64,000 bases of DNA from Enterococcaceae bacterium OF42-14pH9A (GCA_027692465.1 JAQEYU010000002.1:496001-560000), one strand, 5' to 3'. Shown: positions 1-9,001, counted from the stretch's first letter. Notes: a model not told the origin generated them from the letters alone. Numbers and translations: made by a program.

Positions 1-1
1 G

Positions 2-370
2 GCTAACCCAAAAAAGGCAACCCAAAAAGCGGACACGAACTTATCTGAACGTGTATTATTGATTGATCAATATTTTATTGCTTGTCCAGCAGAGGCTTCA
101 TTATCCGATCTGGCGGAACAACTGTATCTGAGCACACGACAGACTCAGCGTATCATCAGAGAATCTTTCGGCGTTTCTTTTTCGGAAAAATTAGCGGAAG
201 CACGTTGTTCAAAGGCTGAGATCCTGCTTGCCGAAAGCGACCTGAAAATCGGTGAAATTGCAGTGCTTTTGGGTTTTTCTTCTCTTGAACACTTCAGCCG
301 CTCCTTCAAAAAGATGACCGGACTTGCTCCCAGCACCTATCGGAAAAGTTTCCCGGCTGATCAGACGTGA
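2..370 (+). CDS. AraC-family transcriptional regulator, 3' part (5' end outside window)
   Basis: The frame is open from base 2 with no stop, so the gene starts before the window; a TTG at 59 is an internal codon, not a convincing start. The visible 122 residues are a complete AraC/XylS double helix-turn-helix DNA-binding domain: the first helix pair lies around LSDLAEQLYLSTRQTQRII, and the second around IGEIAVLLGFSSLEHFSRSF, ending in the typical TGLAPSTYR segment. The effector domain, which would tell the ligand, is not visible. By family it is a cytoplasmic DNA-binding regulator of carbon-source genes. It may act on the downstream SDR gene, but that is only inferred from proximity. Confidence 0.85.
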   Translation, partial: ANPKKATQKADTNLSERVLLIDQYFIACPAEASLSDLAEQLYLSTRQTQRIIRESFGVSFSEKLAEARCSKAEILLAESDLKIGEIAVLLGFSSLEHFSRSFKKMTGLAPSTYRKSFPADQT

Positions 371-641
371 CGACCAACTTCAGAGACAACTTCTGTATGC
401 GACACAGGCTGCCTCTTCGTGCGTTCAAAAGAAATGTTCGAAAAAGCGGTCTTTCGTGGTAATTAGCTTCTCTTTCAGCAGAACCTACCGGCAGCAAACG
501 CCAGTCCTTTCCACGTACAAAATCACCATACAATGTGCAGCCTTACACGATCTTGCCCCCTAATCCCAAAACAACATCCTCCAACAGCTGAAAAATAAGC
601 GGTAAACACGACGTTCCCGCTTGTTTGTCACAATTTATTTA
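371..641. other. Intergenic stretch between AraC end and SDR promoter
   Basis: No gene is supported here. A short minus-strand open frame (306-533) overlaps the AraC gene and has no ribosome site. A weak inverted repeat around 596-622 (AAGCGG ... CCGCTT followed by a modest T-rich stretch) could terminate the AraC transcript, but the stem is only six base pairs. Confidence 0.4.
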
Positions 642-655
642 TGACAGCGTTTACA
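642..655 (+). promoter_or_regulatory. cre site (CcpA operator) over the SDR promoter
   Basis: TGACAGCGTTTACA matches the cre consensus TGWAANCGNTNWCA at 13 of 14 positions. It overlaps the -35 hexamer of the promoter at 650-678. That position predicts CcpA-mediated repression when a preferred sugar is present. Confidence 0.75.
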
Positions 656-678
656 TTCAACGGAATAAGGACTAAGAT
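650..678 (+). promoter_or_regulatory. Sigma-A promoter for the SDR gene
   Basis: TTTACA (650-655), a 17-nt spacer, and TAAGAT (673-678) form a good vegetative promoter. Transcription would start near 685, downstream of the ATG at 641, which rules out that longer reading of the SDR gene. Confidence 0.7.
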
Positions 679-718
679 AGTGGTTGTAAAATCATGCACA
701 AATAAAGGAGTGGTTCAA

Positions 719-1486
719 GTGTTTGCAATCAAGGGGAAAACAGCAGTTGTCGTGGGGGCTTCCAGCGGTCTGGGAGCAGATGCTGCAAGAGCTTATGCCG
801 AAAACGGTGCGAAGGTGGCACTGTTGGCTCGCAGAGAAGAGAAATGCCGCGAACTGGCAGAAGAACTGCGGCAATTTGGCGGCGAGGTCTTCGTTCATAA
901 GTGTGATGTCACCGACGAAGCAAGCGTTAAGGCAGCTGTCACTGCGATTCATGATCATTTCGGACAGATCGATATTTTATTGAACAATGCCGGAATCGCT
1001 GTGGGCGGCGGTGTTCACCAACTCACCACCGAAGCCTGGGACAAATCAATGGACACCAATGCGAAAGGAATCTTTCTGGCCGCTAAGTATGTTGTGCCCT
1101 ATATGATCGAACAAAATTACGGCAAAATCGTCAATATCTCTTCCATCAATGCCGTGATTGCCGACAAGCAGGACTTCTTTATTCGTCATGCGTACAATGC
1201 CTCAAAAGCTGCGGTCCTGGGTTTAACCAAAGGAATGGCAGCGTCTTATGGGCGCTACAATATCACCGTCAACGCTATCGGACCAGGTCTTTTTGAATCA
1301 GAAATGACCGAAAACACCCTCTTTAAATCCGAGGAATTTCTCAACAGCTACAATTTCCAAGATCCCATGGGGCGGCCCGGAAAACGCGGCGAACTCAACG
1401 GCACGATCCTTTACTTTTCAAGTGATATGTCCTCTTATGTCACCGGCCAATTCATCGTGGTGGATGGCGGCATGAGTATCATCTGA
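719..1486 (+). CDS. Short-chain dehydrogenase/reductase, gluconate 5-dehydrogenase-like
   Basis: A 255-residue classical SDR starting at GTG 719, preceded by AAAGGAG at 704-710; the ATG at 641 lies upstream of the predicted transcript start and is rejected. The glycine-rich NAD(P) motif GASSGLG is at residues 13-19, the NNAG motif at 89-92, and the catalytic Ser (141/142), Tyr159 and Lys163 (YNASK) are all present. The C-terminal VTGQFIVVDGG segment is typical of the gluconate 5-dehydrogenase / 3-oxoacyl reductase branch. It probably interconverts a sugar acid or polyol and its keto form in the cytoplasm; the exact substrate cannot be read. It is monocistronic, cre-controlled and convergent with the GH31 gene. 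Confidence 0.85.
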   Translation: MFAIKGKTAVVVGASSGLGADAARAYAENGAKVALLARREEKCRELAEELRQFGGEVFVHKCDVTDEASVKAAVTAIHDHFGQIDILLNNAGIAVGGGVHQLTTEAWDKSMDTNAKGIFLAAKYVVPYMIEQNYGKIVNISSINAVIADKQDFFIRHAYNASKAAVLGLTKGMAASYGRYNITVNAIGPGLFESEMTENTLFKSEEFLNSYNFQDPMGRPGKRGELNGTILYFSSDMSSYVTGQFIVVDGGMSII

Positions 1487-1552
1487 CCTCACTGTTGGAT
1501 CGCGAAAAGTGTTGACCCGCTTTTTCCAGTCAGCAGTATCGTAAGAAATAAA

Positions 1553-1644
1553 AATAGAAACAGCAGCCGTTTTAAAGGGATGCCTGAATACGCCGGTAAG
1601 ATCCGGAGTTTTCAGACACGCCTCAATCGGCCGCCGTTTCTATT
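1553..1644. terminator. Bidirectional terminator with a repeat fragment in its loop
   Basis: Arms at 1553-1569 and 1628-1644 form a 17-bp stem (two mismatches that become G-U pairs in RNA), flanked by A-rich sequence on the left and T6 on the right. It serves the convergent SDR (+) and GH31 (-) genes. The loop is unusually long because it holds a 48-bp palindromic fragment (1576-1623) of the dispersed repeat family. Confidence 0.75.
1576..1623. repeat. Short internally deleted copy of the dispersed TIR repeat
   Basis: The left end AGGGATGCCTGAATACGCC and the inverted right end, reading AGGCGTGTCTGAAAACTCC on the minus strand, match the termini of the full-length copies at 14561-14723, 20101-20274 and 48866-49014. 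Here the ends are nearly fused, giving a simple hairpin. Confidence 0.65.
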
Positions 1645-1713
1645 TTTTATTATACCGACAGAAGATTCAGTTCAGAGGGCAGTTTCACCCCCCTCCATCA
1701 GTCGAGTGCTGTA

Positions 1714-3717
1714 TCAGATCATTCCGATCAGATAGTCCTGCGCACCATCTCTCAAAAAGATCGGCAGTGTTTCGATGGCTGCAGCCGCTTCAATCCATTG
1801 CCCGCCTTCGTAAATCTTGCCATCACGAGCATCCGTCCATTGGGCTCCCTGCGGAAGATAGACCCGGCGAGCCTTTGCGCCGGCTGTCATCACCGGTGCC
1901 ACCAGGACATCCGGACCAAAGAGATACTGATCCTTCAGCTCCCAAGTCGTTTCATCTTCCGGAAATTCGTAAAACATCCCCCGCAAGACCGGCGCACCGA
2001 CCTCGTGAGCTGCCTGCATCAGTTGACGGGTGTAGTCCCGCATTGCTTCTCGAATATCGATGAATTTTTTCATGATCTGATAATTGTCTTCCCCATAACT
2101 CCAGATTTCATTAGCAGCACCGCTTTGTTCCGTCGCCTCACCGTCTGCTTTGAAAATTTCCCGGTGGGGAGTCCGGCTGCCGTGGATGCGCATCACTGGG
2201 CTGAAGGTACCGTATTGGAACCAGCGAATCAACAACTCCTTAAATTCATCGGTACGAACATCTCCGCCGTGAAAACCGCCGATATCGGTAGTCCACCAAG
2301 GAATACCGGCAATTCCCATCTGCAGACCGGCGACCACTTGATTTTTGAAATCCTGGTAAGTGGAGTGGATATCGCCGGACCAAACCAGAGCACCATACCG
2401 CTGACTGCCGGCCCACGCACAACGCACCAGCTTAACTGTATTTTCGGCAAAATCGGCGGCTTCACCTTCATGAAAACCCCTTACATATTCCCGCGGGTAG
2501 ATGTTTCCTTTTTGCAGTACACTGCCGGCATAGTACCGATAAACATCATAGTCGTAAGTTCCAAACTCCGGCTCTGCTTCGTCCAGCCAGAACAAACGAA
2601 TCCCCTGATCACGATAATTCTGTTTGACCTTCTCCCATATATAACGCCGCGCTTCAGGATTGGTGGCATCGTAAAAGACATTGTTTCCGTGGAAGATCAT
2701 CTGTACATCCATTCCATTAGCCGTTTGTACCAGCAATCCCCGCTCCTTCATTTCCTGGAAGTTTTCGCTCCGGACATCGATCTGAGGCCAGATAGACACC
2801 ATCAGCTCGATCCCGTAAGAACGGCATTCCGCCACCATTTCTTTGACATTGGGAAAGAAGTGCTCGTCAAAGCGGTAATCCCCGCAACGAGGCCAGTGGT
2901 AATAATCAATCACCAATACGTCTACCTTGACGCCGCGACGGTGGTATTCCCGTGCTACTTCCAGCACCTCATCTTGATCAACATACCGCAACTTGCACTG
3001 CCAAAAGCCCAAGCCGTATTCCGGCATCATCGGCGTCCGCCCGGTAACCGCTGTATACTGTTCCTCGATCTGGGCCGGTGAATCGCCGGCAGTAATCCAA
3101 TAATCCAGTTGTTTGGTGCTATCCGCCCGCCATTCCGTCGTATTTTTACCGAACGAAACCGTCCCCACCGCCGGATTGTGCCACAAAAAACCATATCCTT
3201 GATTGGACAGATAAAACGGGATGGAGGCCTGTGAATTCCGATGAGCCAGCTCCAGATTACAGCCTTTCAGGTCCAGGATGTCTTGCTGGTATTGCCCCAT
3301 GCCATAGATTTTTTCCCCTTCATTGGCCGAAAAAGTCGCAGTCAGACGATAGTCTCCCCCCACTTGCGAACGGAAATGACGAGCCTTCTTGATCAATGCC
3401 CCGCCGCTGTCTACCTCTTCCAGAAGTTTACGGCCACGACCGTCAAAAAAGGCAATGCGTCCGGTATGATTGAACCAACCCTTGAAATCCACTTGGGCCG
3501 TAATCCCGCCGTTTTGAATTTCTGCGGTCTCCTTTTCGATCGTAATCTTGGGATCAGCAGCTGCCGCCGGTGTCAACAAGGCTGCCGCCTCCAGATCCAG
3601 CGGACCGTTGGGACTGCTGACAACTCGGAAACTGTTGGCCCCCCAAGCGATGATTCGCACCCGCTCGTTGCCGTTTTGAAATTCAAGATAGTCCTGTCCT
3701 TTTGTGAATACTGCCAT
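1714..3717 (-). CDS. GH31 family glycoside hydrolase (alpha-xylosidase/alpha-glucosidase type)
   Basis: A 667-residue cytoplasmic protein without signal peptide, starting at ATG behind TAGGAGG. The N-terminal beta-sandwich runs to about residue 230. The (beta/alpha)8 barrel follows, with the nucleophile region WLDEAEPE (Asp379) and the acid/base WSGDI (Asp449), both hallmark GH31 motifs. Length suits alpha-xylosidases and related exo-acting alpha-glycosidases that release terminal alpha-linked sugars from imported oligosaccharides. The linkage and sugar cannot be fixed from motifs. It lies downstream of an AraC regulator and the first ABC transporter, so it probably processes that transporter's cargo. 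The upstream region has a perfect TATAAT without a -35, suggesting activator dependence. Confidence 0.85.
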   Translation of the reverse strand: MAVFTKGQDYLEFQNGNERVRIIAWGANSFRVVSSPNGPLDLEAAALLTPAAAADPKITIEKETAEIQNGGITAQVDFKGWFNHTGRIAFFDGRGRKLLEEVDSGGALIKKARHFRSQVGGDYRLTATFSANEGEKIYGMGQYQQDILDLKGCNLELAHRNSQASIPFYLSNQGYGFLWHNPAVGTVSFGKNTTEWRADSTKQLDYWITAGDSPAQIEEQYTAVTGRTPMMPEYGLGFWQCKLRYVDQDEVLEVAREYHRRGVKVDVLVIDYYHWPRCGDYRFDEHFFPNVKEMVAECRSYGIELMVSIWPQIDVRSENFQEMKERGLLVQTANGMDVQMIFHGNNVFYDATNPEARRYIWEKVKQNYRDQGIRLFWLDEAEPEFGTYDYDVYRYYAGSVLQKGNIYPREYVRGFHEGEAADFAENTVKLVRCAWAGSQRYGALVWSGDIHSTYQDFKNQVVAGLQMGIAGIPWWTTDIGGFHGGDVRTDEFKELLIRWFQYGTFSPVMRIHGSRTPHREIFKADGEATEQSGAANEIWSYGEDNYQIMKKFIDIREAMRDYTRQLMQAAHEVGAPVLRGMFYEFPEDETTWELKDQYLFGPDVLVAPVMTAGAKARRVYLPQGAQWTDARDGKIYEGGQWIEAAAAIETLPIFLRDGAQDYLIGMI

Positions 3718-3747
3718 GAAAAAACCTCCTAAATTGATTTACCATCA

Positions 3748-3753
3748 TTATAG
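3748..3753 (-). promoter_or_regulatory. -10 element of the GH31 gene (activator-type promoter)
   Basis: The minus strand has a perfect TATAAT 31 nt before the GH31 start, but no recognisable -35 hexamer 16-19 nt upstream. This is the usual picture for a promoter needing an activator. The AraC gene immediately upstream is the obvious candidate. Confidence 0.5.
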
Positions 3754-3807
3754 GCTGCCGTCAGCAAGTCCACCTTTATAATCGTGGCACAAAAGGGTAA
3801 AATCATG

Positions 3808-4695
3808 TCACTTTTTTGTTTTTCGAAAATCACTTGGCGAACTGCCCATCTGGTGCAAAAAAACCTTTGCAAAGTAATTTCCATTATCATAACCGCACTG
3901 TTCTGCGATAACCGCGATGGGTAAATCAGAGCTTTCCAGCAGCTGACACGCCTTTTGTATACGAAGCGCCGTCAAATACTGCATCGGACTGCAGCGAAAA
4001 GACTCTCTGAAAAAGCGGCTGAACTGCTCCTTACTGAGATTAAGGGTTGCAGCAAGATCTGCCAACTGCAGAGATTCAGAATAATGTTCCTCCATAAAAA
4101 TAAGAATCGCCTTTTCCCGCATTTCTCTAAGCCGGTTCCCTCTTTTTTCAGGGAACGCCGACCTTTTCGAAAAAAAGACAGCGACCAACTGTAACATGAG
4201 ACCTTTCGCTGCTAATTGATTAAAACAGCTGCCCTCATCCAATTGGACCGTTAGCTGCTTGAACAAGTAGTCCGCTCCTGCTGAACGAGCATCATCCGGT
4301 GCAAGCAGCAGCCAATCAGAAAAATCCGCAGCAAATAACGGCGCCAACAGTTCTTTGTAGGCTGCCTCCTCCTGCCCTCCACTTAGCCACAGTTCCGAAA
4401 AAACCACGCAGGAAAACCGGCAAAAAGACTGATCGATCCGATAAGAGGTATGCAAAACTCCCGGCGGCAACAGGACAATCGTCCCTGGAATCAATATTCG
4501 GCTTTGATTTTGGACAACCAGTTCCATTCGTCCTTCCTCTATGTAGATAAGCTCCAGTTCCTCGTGCCAATGAGGAACGAAAAAATAGCCCTGCCAAGAG
4601 CTCGTCAACCTGGGATACCAGCCGACAGGAAAAGCCGGCGTTCCGTGAACTGCCGGCTCTTGAAATCTCTGAAATTCATTTTGAATCATTTTCAT
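3808..4695 (-). CDS. AraC-family regulator with N-terminal cupin sensor domain
   Basis: A 295-residue protein; ATG 4695 is chosen because AAGGAG sits 7 nt upstream, although a GTG three bases earlier is also possible. Residues about 1-180 form a cupin-like sugar-binding half (a HWHEELELIYIEEG strand motif early, and LLPPGVLHTSY). Residues about 195-295 form the AraC double HTH, ending in MGSSPSDFRKT. Family members bind a sugar in the cupin and then activate adjacent genes. It lies between DUF624 and GH31 in the same direction, so it likely controls the GH31 gene, the transporter operon, or both. Confidence 0.85.
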   Translation of the reverse strand: MKMIQNEFQRFQEPAVHGTPAFPVGWYPRLTSSWQGYFFVPHWHEELELIYIEEGRMELVVQNQSRILIPGTIVLLPPGVLHTSYRIDQSFCRFSCVVFSELWLSGGQEEAAYKELLAPLFAADFSDWLLLAPDDARSAGADYLFKQLTVQLDEGSCFNQLAAKGLMLQLVAVFFSKRSAFPEKRGNRLREMREKAILIFMEEHYSESLQLADLAATLNLSKEQFSRFFRESFRCSPMQYLTALRIQKACQLLESSDLPIAVIAEQCGYDNGNYFAKVFLHQMGSSPSDFRKTKK

Positions 4696-4757
4696 CACGC
4701 TACTCCTTGAAAATGGTATTTTCTTTTTGGTGAACCCCTGTCAAGAGCAAAACGCGC

Positions 4758-5390
4758 TTACTTAGAAAGCGTCTTGGCTTCGGGTTGAAAAGACAACTTA
4801 GGTTCAATCTGGAGCAGCAGCAGATAAAACGGGGCTGCGCTACCAAAGACCATGGCCAGACCGGGGATCAAATAGTACAAACAGAAGCTCACGGTTCCAA
4901 TTATTAAAACCCCCAGGGCCGTGAGAGGACGTCCAAACAAGAAAATCAGGCTTTTTTTACAAGTTGCTTTAAAGCTGTCTTCTTGCAGTGAAAACCGTAA
5001 GAAGAAAAGCGAGAAGACAACTGCCAGCAGCAGACAAAACCGCAGAAGAATTCCAATTCCCCCGTCCAATCCGCTAAAATGATAGACGCTCAGCAGTCGA
5101 ATGTCAACCACCAGGAGCAGCAACAGCAGATTGAAGGGTAGAAATTGACGGTTCATTTTAAAGAAAGACGATTTATAGTAATTCAAAAAGCGTGGGAACA
5201 ATTCTCTGATTGGCTGATCAAAGCTACGCTCGTGTTCTTCAAGCAAAACGGCTATCAATGCTCGACTTGCCGGAACGACTCCGAAGACCAGTAAACCGGC
5301 AAGTGTGAACAACAGCCAATAAACATTCAAAATGAACAATCGAATCCCAATCTTACCGACATTAATGTGAAGATTTACCAGCTTTTCCAT
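4758..5390 (-). CDS. DUF624 (YesL-like) integral membrane protein
   Basis: A 210-residue hydrophobic protein with about five transmembrane segments and no recognised catalytic motif. The N-terminal layout (amphipathic start, VYWLLFTLAGLLVFGVVPA, then a charged loop before the second membrane helix) is typical of DUF624, the B. subtilis YesL family. These genes almost always accompany LplABC-type oligosaccharide transporters, but their biochemical role is unknown. Its start lies only 5 nt after the stop of the YtcP-type permease, so it is the last gene of the transporter operon. Two other DUF624 genes occupy equivalent positions in the other two transporter sets in this window. Confidence 0.8.
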   Translation of the reverse strand: MEKLVNLHINVGKIGIRLFILNVYWLLFTLAGLLVFGVVPASRALIAVLLEEHERSFDQPIRELFPRFLNYYKSSFFKMNRQFLPFNLLLLLLVVDIRLLSVYHFSGLDGGIGILLRFCLLLAVVFSLFFLRFSLQEDSFKATCKKSLIFLFGRPLTALGVLIIGTVSFCLYYLIPGLAMVFGSAAPFYLLLLQIEPKLSFQPEAKTLSK

Positions 5391-5395
5391 CTCAA

Positions 5396-6292
5396 TTATC
5401 CTTTCATTGCGCCGATCATAACACCCTTATCAAAGTATTTCTGCATAAATGGATAGATCACTAAAATCGGCAAAGTCGACACGATGATCGCACCGTATTT
5501 GATTTGGTCGGCAAATTGTTGGCCGTAGCCATCTCCCAAGGAACCTGCTCCCCCGGCAGAGGCTTGATTCGACAACAGAATATCCCGCAAAACGATCTGC
5601 AACGGCTGCTTGTCATAATCTCTGACATAGATCAAACCGGTAAAGAAATCATTCCAGTGTTGCACCAGGTAATACAGTCCAATCACGGAAATGACCGCCT
5701 TTGATAAAGGCAGAGCGATTTTTATAAAAAATTTGAAATAGGAACAACCGTCCAACTGTGCTGCTTCATAAAGACTATCCGGGATGCTGGATTCAAAAAA
5801 GCTGCGGGCAATAATCAAATTATAGACATTCACTGCACTCGGAATAATGAAAACCCATGCACTGTCAATCAAATTCACCTGTTTGTACAGCAGATAGGTA
5901 GGAATCAACCCCCCATTGAAAAACATGGTAAACGTGAAAAGAAACATCAATAACTTACGAGGCTTGAACTCACTGCGAGACAGCGCAAAGGCTGCCGGAA
6001 GTGTGAACAACAAGTTGACTGCAGTGCCTCCCAACGTGTAAATCAAGGTATTTTTGTAACCAATCCAGATCCGGCTGTCTTCAAAAATTTTGCTGAATCC
6101 GTAAAAGCTGATATTTTTGGGAAATAGTGTAACCAACCCGCGAGACACCATGTTTGAGTCACTGATTGAAGCAATGACAATAAAATACATCGGATAGGCA
6201 ATCACCAGAAAGAGCACCAGGCACATCAAAACTAAAAATACATCAAAAACCAGATCTCCGGTAGATTTTCCTTTTCGCCATTTTGTCAACAT
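5396..6292 (-). CDS. ABC sugar transporter permease, LplC/YtcP type
   Basis: A 298-residue inner-membrane permease with about six transmembrane helices. The EAA loop that docks the ATPase is intact (EAAQLDGCSYFKFFIKIALP), and the C-terminus carries the family's typical GVMIGAMKG ending. It starts at ATG behind AAGGAGG, 13 nt after the LplB-type permease. With that permease and the binding protein at 7344-8939 it forms an importer for oligosaccharides; the family often carries complex plant-glycan fragments. No ATPase gene is in the cluster, so a shared MsmX/MsmK-like ATPase elsewhere is required. Confidence 0.92.
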   Translation of the reverse strand: MLTKWRKGKSTGDLVFDVFLVLMCLVLFLVIAYPMYFIVIASISDSNMVSRGLVTLFPKNISFYGFSKIFEDSRIWIGYKNTLIYTLGGTAVNLLFTLPAAFALSRSEFKPRKLLMFLFTFTMFFNGGLIPTYLLYKQVNLIDSAWVFIIPSAVNVYNLIIARSFFESSIPDSLYEAAQLDGCSYFKFFIKIALPLSKAVISVIGLYYLVQHWNDFFTGLIYVRDYDKQPLQIVLRDILLSNQASAGGAGSLGDGYGQQFADQIKYGAIIVSTLPILVIYPFMQKYFDKGVMIGAMKG

Positions 6293-6305
6293 ATGCGATA
6301 CCTCC

Positions 6306-7241
6306 TTACCATAAGCTGCGTTTTGTAAATTTCTTGGAAAGCGTGTTGGCTAAAACTAAGAAAAGGAAATTGATCACGTTATTGAAGAGACCAATGGCCG
6401 TCGAATAACTGAATTGACTATTCAAAATCCCGATTTTATACACATAAGTCGCGATAACTTCAGATACCGGCAGATTCAAGCTGTTCTGCATCAAGAAAGT
6501 TTTTTCAAATCCGGCATTCAAAATTCCACCCATGTTCATGATTAATAAGACCACCATCGTAGGAACAAGGGCCGGCAGATCGACGTGAAGAATTTTTTGG
6601 AAGCGATTGGCTCCGTCAATATCGGCCGACTCATATAACTGGGTGTCCACACTGGACAATGCAGCTAAGTAAATGATGCTGTTCCAGCCACAGTGCTGCC
6701 AGATTTCAGAGATGACATAAACAGGTACAAACGTACTTGTGCTGCCCATAAGATTGGTGGCTTTATCAAGGCCAAAGATATTGGTAAAGACGCCGGTCTC
6801 AGGTGAAAGAAAGACCTGAAGCATCCCCACCATTACCACGGTTGAAATAAAGTGAGGCAGATAGACAGTTGTCTGCAGTAATTGCTTCCGCTTTGGACTG
6901 CGAATCTGATTGACTATTAACGCCAGCAGAATCGGTGCAATAAAACCAAATAACAACGTCGATACACTGATTCGTATCGTGTTGATCATAACCGTCCCAA
7001 ACATAGGGCTGTCAAAGAATTGCTTAAAGTATTTTAATCCGACAAATTCTCCGCCGGTCAGTCCTTTGGTAAAATCAAACTCGCGAAAGGCCAATTGGAC
7101 GCCATACATGGGGATGTAATTGAAAATAACAATGACGGCTACCGCAGGAAGTACCATCAGCCATAGCTGCCAGTAATTTCTAAAATGAGTGATCAGCTTG
7201 GATCGAGATCTTTTCTTCGTCGATGCTACAGAATATTCCAT
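6306..7241 (-). CDS. ABC sugar transporter permease, LplB type
   Basis: A 311-residue permease with the LplB-family start (basic N-terminus, then WQLWLMVLPAVAVIVIFNYIP). It has six predicted transmembrane helices and the EAA-loop segment ESADIDGANRFQKILHVDLP. It pairs with the YtcP-type permease 13 nt downstream and follows the binding-protein gene by about 100 nt. A good AAGGAGA site precedes the ATG. The start of the protein and the operon order (binding protein, LplB, YtcP, DUF624) are canonical for this transporter class. Confidence 0.92.
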   Translation of the reverse strand: MEYSVASTKKRSRSKLITHFRNYWQLWLMVLPAVAVIVIFNYIPMYGVQLAFREFDFTKGLTGGEFVGLKYFKQFFDSPMFGTVMINTIRISVSTLLFGFIAPILLALIVNQIRSPKRKQLLQTTVYLPHFISTVVMVGMLQVFLSPETGVFTNIFGLDKATNLMGSTSTFVPVYVISEIWQHCGWNSIIYLAALSSVDTQLYESADIDGANRFQKILHVDLPALVPTMVVLLIMNMGGILNAGFEKTFLMQNSLNLPVSEVIATYVYKIGILNSQFSYSTAIGLFNNVINFLFLVLANTLSKKFTKRSLW

Positions 7242-7343
7242 ATACTGTTCTCCTTACCTTCATCCTTCGCACATCCGCCCAGACAGCTGCCTCCTTTTAT
7301 CTTTCAAAAAAGAAACAGCTGTCTGACGAATATCCGTAATGAA

Positions 7344-8939
7344 TCAGTTTCCGTAAAATTGATCAAAGCCCTTTTGGACAATCTCGACGTTTTGTTCCAA
7401 ACCGCCTTTTTTCATAGTTTCAACATATTGATTCCATTCTTTATCGATTCCGCCTTTAGTCACCCATTTTGCAAATTTCGTCATTGCTTCATTCATCAAG
7501 GTGGTATTGTTATTGGCAAGTGTTGTCGCATCTTCATTGGTAAATTTCATCATATTCCACGGGACAACTTGTTTTTCGGGTACGATTTTATCCAAATATG
7601 GTTCCAAGACCTTCGTCTGCTCTTCATTTGCCTTCATATCGCTGCCCAAATCAACTTTCAAATCATCAGAAATATACATTGGACTATTGTCCGCCCATGA
7701 ACTGGTCCATTTCCAGGTTCCCGGATCCATCGCTTCGTCTTTTGGCGGCAAAATCTTGTAGGTATCTCCGTCTTTTTCAATATTCGGACCAATCGAACCG
7801 AACAGCTCCTGTAAGCTGACTTCAGGATCATACAATGCGTTGACAAATTCCAGTGCTTTCTCTTTGTTAGCAGATTGAGCTGAAATCACGGCACAGTTGA
7901 CCCCGTAATTCAAACTGGTTTCATAGCTCCAAGTCGGCTCGACACCGTCTGCAGAAACTTTGAGAGGTGCTATTGAAAGATACTGATCCTGAAGTTTCAC
8001 ACCAAAACGATCTGAAGCTTCCCAGCCCCAAGAAAAACCGACCTTCGCGATATCCCCGTCACCACGCCCGGTGGATTGATACGCGCTGTAGTCTTGTGAA
8101 AATGCTTTAGAATTGATAAGGCCTGCAGACCAGCATTTATTCAAAAATTCCACCACTTCTTTATAACGATCATCTACAAAGAAGTTGAACACTTTACCGT
8201 CTTCTGCCACGTAACCGCTATTTCCGCCTTCAGAGACAACGATCCCTGTGCTGCCTAATAATTGCATAGGTTGGAAATAACCGAATCCGCCTGTTCCGAC
8301 AGGACTCCAATCCATCGGAATCTCATCGTTGGGATCCCCGTTACCATTTGCATCCTGTTCCTTGAAAGCCACGAGAACATCATACAACTCATCCCACGTC
8401 GTCGGTTCTTCCATGCCGACGTTTTTCAACCAGTCTTGATTGATATACTGCCGTGATGCAGAACGCGGCCAGAAGCGCTGATATTTGGGAATCCCATATA
8501 TTTTATCGTCTAATTGCGTTGCCAAAGATTTTGTCTGCGGCTTTTCTTCAAACATTTTCTTTACATTCGGAAGCTTGTCCAAGTCATCGGACAAGTCTTC
8601 AAACAATCCGGGGAACTTGGCAAATTCTGAGTCGGTCACTACATTATTTCCTAAAATCATATCGGGAACATCCCCAGATGCAAGCATCGGCGCTTTCTTT
8701 TGATCCCAATCTGCCGAAACTTCCTCCCACTTGATTTCAACGTCTAATTCATCCTCAAGTTTCTGCAACCACTCGATGTCTTTATTTTTCTTGGTTAATC
8801 CGTGTTTGACAACGATAGCTTTCAACTGTGTCTTACCGTCTTTTGTCTTGCCGCCGGAAGAATCGCCTCCCCCGCAACCAGTCAATACGCCCAACAACAC
8901 TGAAGAAAGCAGCACCCCTGTAAAAATTCTTTTTTTCAT
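7344..8939 (-). CDS. Lipoprotein sugar-binding protein of ABC transporter, LplA type
   Basis: A 531-residue extracytoplasmic solute-binding protein. The signal peptide ends in a lipobox (LTGC, Cys22), followed by a Gly/Ser-rich linker. The long form (over 500 residues) is typical of LplA-like proteins of the CUT1-related group that bind larger oligosaccharides. It is the first gene of the operon with LplB, YtcP and DUF624 proteins. GAGGAGGG precedes the ATG. The promoter region holds a cre site (8984-8997) and tandem AGTAAAAAA repeats (9002-9034), so it is probably under CcpA repression and activation by the adjacent YesN-type regulator. Confidence 0.92.
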   Translation of the reverse strand: MKKRIFTGVLLSSVLLGVLTGCGGGDSSGGKTKDGKTQLKAIVVKHGLTKKNKDIEWLQKLEDELDVEIKWEEVSADWDQKKAPMLASGDVPDMILGNNVVTDSEFAKFPGLFEDLSDDLDKLPNVKKMFEEKPQTKSLATQLDDKIYGIPKYQRFWPRSASRQYINQDWLKNVGMEEPTTWDELYDVLVAFKEQDANGNGDPNDEIPMDWSPVGTGGFGYFQPMQLLGSTGIVVSEGGNSGYVAEDGKVFNFFVDDRYKEVVEFLNKCWSAGLINSKAFSQDYSAYQSTGRGDGDIAKVGFSWGWEASDRFGVKLQDQYLSIAPLKVSADGVEPTWSYETSLNYGVNCAVISAQSANKEKALEFVNALYDPEVSLQELFGSIGPNIEKDGDTYKILPPKDEAMDPGTWKWTSSWADNSPMYISDDLKVDLGSDMKANEEQTKVLEPYLDKIVPEKQVVPWNMMKFTNEDATTLANNNTTLMNEAMTKFAKWVTKGGIDKEWNQYVETMKKGGLEQNVEIVQKGFDQFYGN

Positions 8940-8983
8940 GTAGTTCCCTCCTCATTTGCTATAGTCTCAGTGTACAGCCATTT

Positions 8984-8997
8984 TGAAAGCGCTTGTA
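8984..8997. promoter_or_regulatory. cre site upstream of the LplA-type binding-protein operon
   Basis: TGAAAGCGCTTGTA agrees with the cre consensus TGWAARCGYTWNCW at 13 of 14 positions. It lies 45-58 nt upstream of the start codon, about where the -35 would be. A possible -10 (TATAGC on the minus strand) is at 8958-8963. Confidence 0.7.
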
Positions 8998-9001
8998 TTT
9001 A

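Noticed and set aside
306-533. 75-codon minus-strand frame, possible gene remnant
   Set aside because: Overlaps the AraC HTH coding end, has no ribosome site, and I could not match it to a family.
641-718. Earlier ATG start for the SDR gene
   Set aside because: It lies on the cre/-35 region upstream of the predicted transcription start; GTG 719 has the AAAGGAG site.
1798-3081. 427-codon open frame on the plus strand
   Set aside because: Exactly antisense to the GH31 gene; no ribosome site and no recognisable protein features.
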